64,000 nt of DNA from Xenopus tropicalis (lineage: Eukaryota > Chordata > Amphibia > Anura > Pipidae), in contig NC_030677.2 in NCBI RefSeq assembly GCF_000004195.4, forward strand, positions 202,542,713 through 202,606,712. Reading direction: 5' to 3'. Position numbers and translations under genes: made by a program. This document shows, in pieces, positions 55,452 through 64,000 of the stretch. Position 1 is the stretch's first letter. Every line of letters begins with the position of its first letter. The notes below the pieces were generated by a model, which had not been told where the DNA came from, made no database searches, and saw nothing but the letters and a program-made list of their open reading frames with translations.

Positions 55452-58400
55452 GTGAGAATATCCCCGGGGTACATTTCTGCCTATTACTGCCTCCATCTTG
55501 TCATTTATATCATACACAAGAGCCTTTACATGTATTATAGCGCTTAGTGATGTCATCAGTGCCTTGTGATGTCATGTGTCACACTACTCACCATCCCTTG
55601 TCCATTGGAAATAATAATGTACCCCCTGTTGTAAAACGTAGGGATCTCCCATTGACTCCAATTGTAAGCAAATAATTCTCATTTTAAAAAATGATTTCCC
55701 TTTTCTCTGTAATAATAAAACAGTACCTGTACTTGATCCCAACTAAGATATAATTACCCCTTATTGGGGCAGAACAGCCCTATTGGGTTTATTTCATGGT
55801 TAAATGATTCCCTTTTCTCTGTAATAATAAAACAGTACCTGTACTTGATCCCAACTAAGATATAATTACCCCTTATTGGGGCAGAACAGCCCTATTGGGT
55901 TTATTTAATGGTTAAATGATTCCCTTTTCTCTGTAATAATAAAACAGTACCTGTACTTGATCCCAACTAAGATATAATTACCCCTTATTGGGGGCAGAAC
56001 AGCCCTATTGGGTTTATTTAATGGTTAAATGATTCCCTTTTCTCTGTAATAATAAAACAGTACCTGTACTTGATCCCAACTAAGATATAATTACCCCTTA
56101 TTGGGGGCAGAACAGCCCTATTGGGTTTATTTAATGATTAAATGATTCCCTTTTCTCTGTAATAATAAAACAGTACCTGTACTTGATCCTAACTAAGATA
56201 TAATTACCCCTTATTGGGGCAGAACAGCCCTATTGGGTTTATTTAATGATTAAATGATTCCCTTTTCTCTGTAATAATAAAACAGTACCTGTACTTGATC
56301 CCAACTAAGATATAATTAGCCCTTATTGGGGCAGAACAGTCCTATTGGGTTTATTTAATGGTTAAATGATTCCCTTTTCTCTGTAATAATAAAACAGTAC
56401 CGGTACTTGATCCCAACTAAGATATAATTACCCCTTATTGGGGGCAGAACAGCCCTATTGGGTTTATTTAATGATTAAATGATTCCCTTTTCTCTGTAAT
56501 AATAAAACAGTACCTGTACTTGATCCCAACTAAGATATAATTAGCCCTTATTGGGGCAGAACAGCCCTATTGGGTTTATTTAATGGTTAAATGATTCCCT
56601 TTTCTCTGTAATAATAAAACAGTACCTGTACTTGATCCCAACTAAGATATAATTACCCCTTATTGGGGGCAGAACAGCCCTATTGGGTTTATTTAATGGT
56701 TAAATGATTCCCTTTTCTCTGTAATAATAAAACAGTAAATTAAATAAACCCAATAGGGCTGTTCTGCCTCCAATAAGGGTTAATTATGTCTTAGTTGGGA
56801 TCAAATACAGGTACTGTTTTATTATTATTAACTAAGATATAATTACCCCTTATTGGGGGCAGAACAGCCCTATTGGGTTTATTTCATGGTTAAATGATTC
56901 CCTTTTCTCTGTAATAATAAAACAGTACCTGTACTTGATCCCAACTAAGATATAATTACCCCTTATTGGGGGCAAAACAGCCCTATTGGGTTTATTTAAT
57001 GGTTAAATGATTCCCTTTTCTCTGTAATAATAAAACAGTACCTGTACTTGATCCCAACTAAGATATAATTACCCCTTATTGGGGGCAGAACAGTCCTATT
57101 GGGTTTATTCAATATTTAAATGATTTTTAGTAGACTTGAGTTATGGATATCCAAATTATGGAAAGATCCCATATCCAGAAAACCCCAGGTCCCAAGCATT
57201 CTGGATAACAGGTCCCATACCTGTACTACACAAGGGTAATATAAGGCAAGTGTAGGAGCTTGCGTAGTGTGTTACCCCTTGTGTCGTACTGTGGTCATGT
57301 GACTATAGCATTAGCTGTAGCCAATTACACATTAACATCTTGTACCCCTGTCTTTCAGACACAGTGGGTATTTAAAGGGTAACTGTGAAGATGTAATGTT
57401 TGCTCTTCCGTGCTGTGGTTTTAGTGTGTTTTATCTCTGCCTTTGTGTTACAGGTGTGCTCCTTGTGTAAGGATAGCGCCAGCCTTCACATCGCTGAGCA
57501 ACAAATACCCACAAGCAATCTTTTTGGAAGTAGATGTACACCAGTGCCAAGTAAGTAGGTGTAGGCGGAGCTTTAAATAACCCCCGTGCCAAGCAGAGCA
57601 CCCATCTAGTGATTTAAATGAGTCCCTTTAACTATGGTTAAGCTCTGGTTTCTGAATGTGTTAAAGAGCCACACAGAAACCCCTAATATCCCTATCCCTG
57701 TAATCTGTTCCTTTAATAAGTAGGAATAAATACCATTTTATATGCTGAAATCCAGCTGCAAAACAGCTCTTCGCTTTCTGCATCATTTGATGTTCTGGCA
57801 GGGGAGGAGGGACTAAAACACTGATGTTACAAATTGTAACAACTTCCCCACAGCTTACAGACAGCATGCAGGAACTACATAACCCACAATGCATTGCACT
57901 GGGATGTTTCTTTACTTATTGACATCACGTGTGTAGCAGGGAATTGTGGGATTGGGAGGAGGCAGGCTGAGGACAGACGACTACTGTTACATTTTATTTG
58001 AGTCACAAAGTAGCCAGCCAGATCAGCAGGGGAACAGGGGGCGGGGCTTAGGGAACTGTTCCAAACCATATTATTACATTAAAAATCATGAAAAGGCTGC
58101 ATATATTTAATTGATGTATGTTGTAAAGTTGCTTGACATTATGTTATACAGGCCGCAGGTGTGTACACGGTGGGCAAGCAGCATCAGCAGGGTGGCTGGT
58201 GATGGGGCCCCTAAGGGACAGGTCCTATGGTGGGCCCAAGGGTCTCTGACACAGATGTGGCCCATATCCCGGAGGAAAACAAAAAGCAAAATGGCACTCA
58301 GGGCTAACGGGAAATAATTCCTTGTTAGAGAGTCTTTATTTGCGAAAAAGATGCAACGTTTCAAGGCCAATCAGCCTCTTTATCAAGCATACAGATCAGT

Positions 58401-61400
58401 GCAGACAGAGTGAATATATACATATTTAATAACCACACCCCCAAGTTAATTGGCAGCTTACGTGTATCTTTACCTCAGCAACAGTGGTGTTAAATTACAT
58501 AAAAAGTATAAGAACAGCAGTTTGTGTAATCATATATACATATTACAATCATTGAATTCCATATAAAAATGTCGAACATTATGTGCAATCAATATGAAAT
58601 AGTAACCTTCTTATTTTCTTTTTCATCCTTTTTATATTATGTTCAGTGACCTAACAGGTAGAAACAATGTATAACCTAAGTGAGTCCATATAGTTGAAAC
58701 ATTGTATAACCTGAGTGAATCCATAAAGTGCTAGAAAAATAAAGTAACAATAATCAAGATTAGAACGTTACATTTCACATATAAAAAATTTTTTATCACA
58801 AAGAAGTAAGATATCTTACCCTAACATGTAGAAAAAAGAGTATTTATCCCTGAAGAGCATCAGGAATACTTATCTGTAAAAAACATAAAAGAATTTTGAA
58901 TATGAAACTTCTTTCAAAATAAATAACTATAAAAAACAGGTCATGTTAAATCCTTTTGGGTGACGGGACTGTAAGAGCCAAATCCAGTAGCACTCTCTTT
59001 GAGAGAGTAATCTTTTCTTTTCATGTCCCGGAGCTCACACCATGGGTGCAGGGGCTGCTTCCAATTCCCATTATATTTGTTGCTGAAATAAATATAGCCA
59101 AGGAGCCTGGGGTTTGTCATTGTTTTTTTAAGCTAATTGTAGGCGTTGGCTTCACTGAGTCATTCTGTAATTAGCCATGGATGCACGCTCCTGCTATGGT
59201 ATGATATGGTATATTTGTGTCCCTACTGAGGCACCGTTGTGCTTGCTGCAGAAGGAACGTATGGCGCCTAAATCTTGTCTTCTTTGTGTTTCAGGCAACA
59301 GCCACTGCCAACAACATCTCTGCAACCCCCACATTTCTGTTCTTTAGAAATAAAGTAAAAATTGACCAGTACCAAGGGGCAGATGCTGCTGGTCTAGAGG
59401 ACAAAATTAAACAGCACTTAGAAAATGATCCCGGAAACAACGAGGATGCTGATATTCCAAGAGGCTATGTAAGTAGGGCCTTACTCTATTTCATCGGCTT
59501 CCCATCATGCATCTCCCAGCTCATCCTACAGTTCTTATTCCTTTTAGTTTGCTGATTATAATAGTGACCATTAGTGCAAAAGTACATTCTGGAAATAAGG
59601 GGAGTAAGGTGGTTACCAAGGCAGAGGCTTATCCTGTTCCAGTAATCCAGTGATCCCCAACCATTGGCTTGGGGGCAACATGTTGCTCATCAGCCCCTTT
59701 TAATGTTGCTCCCAGTGGCCTCAGAGTAGGTGCCATTTTTACATTTCTGGCTTGGAGGCAAGTTTTGGAAGCCCCGAGACACAGTTTTACTCCAAGCAGA
59801 GCCTCCTGCAGGCCACATGGGGCTACCAAATAGCCAATCACAGCCCTTATTTGGCCCCCAAAGAACCCTTTTCATGTTTGTATGGCTCCCCAACACTTTT
59901 TACATCTAAATGTGGCTCACAAATAAAAAAGGTTGGGGATCCCTGTAGTAACCAATAGCATCCATTTGGCATTTAACTTTTATACTGGCCTGCAGCTATT
60001 ACAATATTAAACGCAAAACTCTTAGCTATTTGTTGTGGATCTGAATAAACAAAGGAATACTAGTAACGATCAGAAAATATGTGCAACTCTAGTGTCCCAT
60101 AGGAAACTAAGTTACTGACCAATATTAATGTAGTTAAGAGCTGCTGTAGCTACAGATCCTGAGAAAACCTTGGCGGTTATGTGTGATGGGCCTACAGTGA
60201 TTGGCTGCACTGAGACGAACCACAGTGCTTTCTCTGCGTATCTGCACTATGCACATAATTATCTGCTCACAGGGAGCCTGGCATTTCCCCAGGAACATAC
60301 AAGTAAGCATTCTCTGCTGACACTCACTAGTGTAACCCCAGGCAAGGGCCTGCAATAGGGGCTCATTCAAGTAATTTTAGCATTTGGTTAATCCTTACCT
60401 TGTCTTTCAAACCTGGTGATTATTACTCTGCAGGCTGATTTTTTTTTTTAGTGTGTTCTGAACTGTTTTTTTTTTTTTTTCGTTTCATGTGAACATTCTT
60501 TTGCTTTCAGATGGATTTGTTGCCATTTGTACATAAAGCCGGCTGTGAATGTCTCAATGAAAGCGATGATCATGGCTTTGAAAATTGTTTACGAAAAGAC
60601 CCAACATACCTCGAGTCAGACTGCGATGAACAGGTATGAAATATGCGCCGCTGTTATTCATTATGCCCAGTGCACAGGCCACAAATTGGAGTCAAAACAG
60701 GCCCTGGCATTTCAACTACACAGAGGCCCAAACAGCCCCCTATAGGCCCAATAAAGTGAGTGTCTGGGGCATCTTACAGCAGCCCATCTTTTTTGCCAGA
60801 ATCCAAAGATGGCCAGTCCCAGCCTGCAGTATTTGTTAGCAACATCTATTTATTAAATTGTCCAAGAGTGAGCCTTATTTACTGACTTGCCCCAAAGATT
60901 TATGGGGAAATGACTGGCTTGATACAAGTAGATTGTTGGTTTAAGGACTGGTTTAAAGGCTGGTTTAAGCTAACATGCAATGGTGTACTACTATAGAGGA
61001 CGCAGACCCCCACAGTCACGGGGAGACAGGGGTCCACGGGGTATGCTTTGTCTATAGTTTTAGAAACTGTAGTACCCAGCAGCCCTCCCTGCTCGTTGCA
61101 GCTGTGGGGGTGGGTCCCCTTTGCTGTGATGTCAACAGGAAAACTATAGTCTCTATAATTTAAGATTTATTTTATTATTATTACATTTATAATTCCAAAT
61201 TTATACTAAAAAAAGGACAGAGATACTTTAGTGCTCCATGGTCCCTGAGCTCCTCCCTCCTAATGCATTTGGCGTCATTGGGCACTTCATCAGAGGTCAA
61301 CCTACCATTTGTATTGCACATTGGAGTAATTACAGCCGCAAAGTAATTACTCCAATGTGTAATACAAATGGTAGGCTGACCTCTGATAAAGTGCCTAATG

Positions 61401-64000
61401 ATGTCAAACACATCATATATATATAAAAACAAAAAATCTCCTTTCGGTCAGTATTAGCATAGTATATATCCTGCAGTGAATGAATTACTAAGGCACCCCG
61501 TGCTTCAGTTAACTACCTTTTTTTCTGTTTGCAGCTGCTGATGACTGTAGCGTTTAGCCAGCCTGTGAAGTTGTATTCCATGAAACTACAAGGTCCAGAT
61601 AATGGTGAGGAACTTATAACTTAAACTAACATTATCAGGAATATATACTACTTGTTAAAAACTCCATCTACTTACCCATTACTCAGTTTGTCTGTTACAT
61701 GGTATTATTGCATCTTTAAGGGTGAAGATACACTGGGGTACTAGTAGCAGTTACTTTTTAACGGCTACCAAATGCCAGAAAATACCCTGCCACAGAAAAT
61801 ACTGAGAGTTGCGCTAAAACACACAGAGACAATTAGCAGTAAATGATCAGCATTGTCTGTTTTAGTAGCCATGAGAAGTAGCTGCTACTAGTAGCTCTGT
61901 GTGTCTTCACCCTAAAGAATCACCTGGATAGGAGGAGCCATGGCTAAAAGGTTGAGATTCCTTACCCATCATATGGCATGATGTGACCACACACTGAGAG
62001 ATTGGAACTGCCGCTGCGCAGGCCGTAGGATCGAAAACGGAATCAACACTCAGATCCAGTCGATCTGACAGGAAAATAAGACCTGCCCAATTTTTGTCAG
62101 GTAGGCCCATAAGGGCTTTGATTAGCCCATGTATGGCCACCTTAACTGAAAGAGGGGTCAAAAACACACCTAGATATTAAATGCAAAGTACATGGGTGTA
62201 TGGCAGAATAATCCTCTTGTCTTATGAAGCTGCTGGAATAAAACTTTACAAATATACCAGAACCATGAATGACAGTCTTTATCTTTCCACTACTTGTTCC
62301 ATCAAAGCCATCGTTGCCTGACAAGATTCCTTGCCACTTTGACTATGTAAATGAAGTTTTTTTTTGGGATAAAAGAAAGCTTCAAGTGACAAAAATGGAG
62401 ACAAAGGCCAAGCTAACTGAGCAGCAGGGAGGCACAGCAGGGCTGTTATTTTGGATGCATTTATAGTGCTCTGGCGCAAGGCTGTGTTATCAGGGAGGTT
62501 TCCTGCTGCTTTAGGGACAATAACACAAAAATATAAGCTTCCATGAAAGAACTTAGTGAGTACGCTTTATATAGAGCTGTACCTCGTGTTTTTGTATCCT
62601 GGGAGGAAGGGTATTATCCTTGCAAAACTCAGTTCATTGTGGATTTGCCTCTTTATGCCTCTTTATGATACAGCCTTCCTACCAGGAAGTAGTCATAAAG
62701 GTACATGGCCATTTGTTTATTGGCCCATTGGCCCTCCTACTGATATCTGTCCCTGCGGGGGCAGGGCAGGTATGTGTCTATAAATAGACGCTGCCAGAGG
62801 CAGAACAGGGGCACAGTTAGGATGCGGTCGGGGAGGGTGGCAGGAAGAGCTCGGCCTGCAACACCCGCGACCCCCATATTTGCTGTGGGTTTTGGGCTGG
62901 CCTACACGCTAGGCCCAATGTTTTTCTTCAAAAGGTGTTCTCTGGTAAAGCCAAGTAGCATTTGGTTTTAGTGTTATTCTAGCCACTAGGGGGCCTAATA
63001 TTTCAGTTTCTTCTTCACAGATGAAACAACATGGTACAAAATGCTCAGGAGTTTTCCATATAAGGGATATTTCTGTAATTTGGATCACCATACCTTAAGT
63101 TAACTAAAAATAAATAAATAAATTAAACATTAAATAAATCCAGTAGGATTGTTTTGCCCCCAATAAGGCTTAATTATATCTTAGTTGGGATCAAGTACAG
63201 GTACTGTTTTATTATTACAGAGAAAAGGGAATCATTTAACCATTAAATAAACCCAATAGGGCTGTTCTGCCCCCTATAAGGGGTAATTATATCTTAGTTG
63301 GGATCAAGTACAGGTACTGTTTTATTATTACAGAGAAAAGGGAATCATTTAACCATTAAATAAACCCAATAGGGCTGTTCTGCCCCCAATAAGGGGTAAT
63401 TATATCTTAGTTGGGATCAAGTACAGGTACTGTTTTATTATTACAGAGGAAAGGGAATCATTTAACCATTAAATAAACCCAATAGGGCTGTTCTGCCCCC
63501 AATAAGGGGTAATTATATCTTAGTCGGGATCAAGTACGAGGTTCTATTTTATTATTACAGCGAAAAAGGAAATTATTTTTAAATATTTTAATTATTTCAT
63601 TAAAATGGAGTCTATGGGTGATGGCCTTCTGTGTAATGGATCCTGTCTCTGTCATTCTAAATGTACCTTTATTATTCATTCTACCTTAGCTCATGTCCAT
63701 CAGTATATTAGTGCTGCTGTCTGTACAGTTCAATAAGAACATGTTCTGGTATGAGGTCCTATTGGGTTGATTAACCTCTCCAGTTAAGTACAGTTCTCCA
63801 GTCATGGATGTCCCCGGTCCAAAGAAGGTGTTTTGATAAAGTCTGTATTTCTTTATCATACAGGTCAAGGTCCCAAGTATGTTAAAATCTTTATTAACCT
63901 TCCCCGATCCATGGACTTTGACGAAGCGATGAGAAGCGAGCCCACCCAGGCCGTGGAGCTGTCAGCCGATGATATTAAAGAAGACAGCATCGTTCCGTTG
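55354..64000 (+). CDS. txnl1: Thioredoxin-like protein 1, split CDS, exons 1-6 (3' end outside)
   Basis: Exons are 55354-55451, 57454-57550, 59295-59468, 60511-60633, 61535-61604 and 63864-64000 (open at the right edge). They total 699 bases, 233 codons in one frame, all with GT-AG introns. The product is TXNL1 (TRP32), about 289 residues in vertebrates: an N-terminal thioredoxin fold with a CxxC site at residues 34-37 and a C-terminal PITH domain from about residue 115. Known family roles are binding to the 26S proteasome through the PITH domain and disulfide reduction in the cytosol and nucleus. The active site reads CAPC, while the human protein has CGPC as I recall it. The last roughly 56 residues, including the proteasome-facing end of PITH, lie outside. 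The gene is head to head with wdr7. Confidence 0.97.
55452..57453 (+). other. txnl1 intron 1 (2.0 kb): contents
   Basis: About 1.6 kb of this intron is one MITE with a 113-bp array (55618-57225), mostly in reverse orientation to txnl1. The first 160 bases and last 220 bases look single-copy. Confidence 0.75.
55618..57225 (-). repeat. 113-bp tandem array F (about 12.5 copies) with one inverted unit, both MITE ends
   Basis: Reverse-orientation units fill 55690-57124, with a single partial unit in the opposite orientation at 56737-56830. MITE ends are at 55618-55689 and 57125-57225 (closing GGTCCCATACCTGTA). It takes up most of txnl1 intron 1 and is mostly antisense to that gene. Confidence 0.88.
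57454..57550 (+). CDS. txnl1: txnl1 exon 2, redox-site exon
   Basis: Ninety-seven bases after TGTTACAG code GCAPCVRIAPAF, then LSNKYPQAIFLEVDVHQCQ, before the GTAAGT donor. C34 and C37 are the redox pair. The residue after the first Cys is Ala rather than the usual Gly. LEVDVHQCQ is the strand beta3 region with the extra conserved Cys. Confidence 0.96.
57551..59294 (+). other. txnl1 intron 2 (1.7 kb): contents
   Basis: A T2-like element copy occupies about 57650-58135, and a repeat carrying the reverse of GAAACGTTGC plus AATAAA lies at about 58226-58400. The interval 58400-59290 shows no repeat that I recognise; 58950-59200 has balanced composition and could hold conserved non-coding sequence. 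Confidence 0.6.
57650..58135. mobile_element. T2-like element copy, relative of 27389-27950
   Basis: Same orientation as 27389: AACCCCTAATATCCCTATCC, GGGGAGGAGGGACTAAAAC, CCCACAATGCATTGCACTG and GGGGCGGGGCTTAGGGAAC. Ends are worn. Confidence 0.78.
59295..59468 (+). CDS. txnl1: txnl1 exon 3, end of thioredoxin fold
   Basis: This exon codes ATATANNISATPTFLFFRNK, then IDQYQGADAAGLEDKIKQHL and the acidic linker NDPGNNEDADIPRGY. ATPTF contains the cis-proline typical of thioredoxins. Phase is 0 at both ends, and the donor is GTAAGT. Confidence 0.96.
59637..59950. mobile_element. hAT-like repeat fragment, CAACATGTTGCTC family
   Basis: GTGATCCCCAACCATTGGC at the left and GGTTGGGGATCCC at the right are inverted ends. 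Relatives lie at about 23500-23760 and 35939-36060. Confidence 0.7.
60511..60633 (+). CDS. txnl1: txnl1 exon 4, start of PITH domain
   Basis: Forty-one codons give MDLLPFVHKAGCECLNESDD, then HGFENCLRKDPTYLESDCDE and Q. This is the conserved entry to the PITH domain. Acceptor is GCTTTCAG and donor GTATGA. Phase is 0 at both ends. It is rich in Cys (4), as in the family. Confidence 0.95.
61271..61406. repeat. Inverted repeat (about 62-bp arms)
   Basis: ACCATTTGTATTGCACATTG and its near-inverse enclose AGCCGCAAA. Open frames on both strands here are mirror images of one another. A foldback MITE is likely. Confidence 0.82.
61535..61604 (+). CDS. txnl1: txnl1 exon 5, PITH domain
   Basis: Seventy bases code LLMTVAFSQPVKLYSMKLQ and GPDN, with the next Gly split before GTGAGG. 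The sequence matches the second PITH beta-strands. The downstream intron (2.26 kb) carries two MITEs, one with a four-copy repeat array. Confidence 0.95.
61717..61914. mobile_element. Palindromic MITE, GGGTGAAGACACACAG family
   Basis: TAAGGGTGAAGATACACTGG and CTGTGTGTCTTCACCCTA are the ends. It is 112 bases after txnl1 exon 5. Confidence 0.85.
63050..63660 (+). repeat. 113-bp tandem array G (about 4 copies) with both MITE ends
   Basis: A diverged left end (63050-63123) and right end (63571-63660) enclose four units (63124-63570). It is in the sense orientation with respect to txnl1. This is the shortest array and looks closest to the founder form of the element. Confidence 0.85.
63864..64000 (+). 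CDS. txnl1: txnl1 exon 6, PITH domain, cut by the window edge
   Basis: After CATACAG the exon codes GQGPKYVKIFINLPRSMDFD, then SEPTQAVELSADDIKEDSIV and PL, running open to the last base. The family continues with roughly 56 more residues, so this exon or later ones lie beyond 64000. Confidence 0.95.

Larger units (their letters stand above)
59469..61534 (+). other. txnl1 introns 3 and 4: contents (exon 4 lies between)
   Basis: A hAT-like fragment with the motif GGGGGCAACATGTTGCTC lies at about 59637-59950. A fragment of a dispersed repeat lies at 60676-60840, and a 136-bp palindrome at 61271-61406. The rest shows nothing notable. Confidence 0.55.
61605..63863 (+). other. txnl1 intron 5 (2.3 kb): contents
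   Basis: A palindromic MITE lies at 61717-61914, a GGCCATACACG-family fragment at about 62025-62147 and a 113-bp-array MITE at 63050-63660. The interval 62150-63040 looks single-copy. Confidence 0.6.

Overview
This is vertebrate nuclear DNA, most likely from a pipid frog (Xenopus; the species or subgenome cannot be settled here). Two conserved genes are recognisable from their exons: wdr7 on the minus strand and txnl1 on the plus strand, head to head across a CpG-rich bidirectional promoter at about 54936-55354. The rest is intron, dominated by amphibian-type DNA transposon debris: TTAA-flanked T2-like MITEs, hAT-like MITEs, foldback elements, and tandem arrays carried inside MITEs.

Layout. 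Positions 1-55250 hold the 5' half of wdr7 (Rabconnectin-3 beta, a WD40 partner of DMXL proteins in V-ATPase regulation). There is one inferred non-coding first exon (54936 to about 55250), a start-codon exon (45546-45711) and 13 further coding exons ending at position 1. Together they give 2340 coding bases, or 780 codons in one continuous frame, about half of the roughly 1490-residue vertebrate protein; the remainder lies left of the window. Positions 55354-64000 hold txnl1 exons 1-6 (699 bases, 233 of about 289 codons): the thioredoxin domain and most of the PITH domain. Its last exon or exons lie to the right. All junctions except the inferred exon 1/exon 2 join were fixed by GT-AG signals plus reading-frame continuity.

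Introns. Seven arrays of a 112-113 bp unit (about 56 copies in all) sit in introns of both genes, several of them inside one MITE family ending in a CCATACCTGTA-like repeat. A 5.7-kb piggyBac-like non-autonomous element (46503-52222, TTAA target duplications, ends CCCTTTAAGTGCCA) fills more than half of wdr7 intron 1 and carries about ten copies of a roughly 390-bp repeat. Other arrays have units of about 39, 94, 32 and 17 bp. Several long palindromes occur, two of them within insertions flanked by exact 15-bp direct repeats.

The two genes are not known to share a pathway; their link here is the shared promoter. No rRNA gene, functional tRNA gene, CRISPR array, bacterial-type operon or intact transposase was seen. 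All the short open frames outside the exons look like repeat or intron noise.
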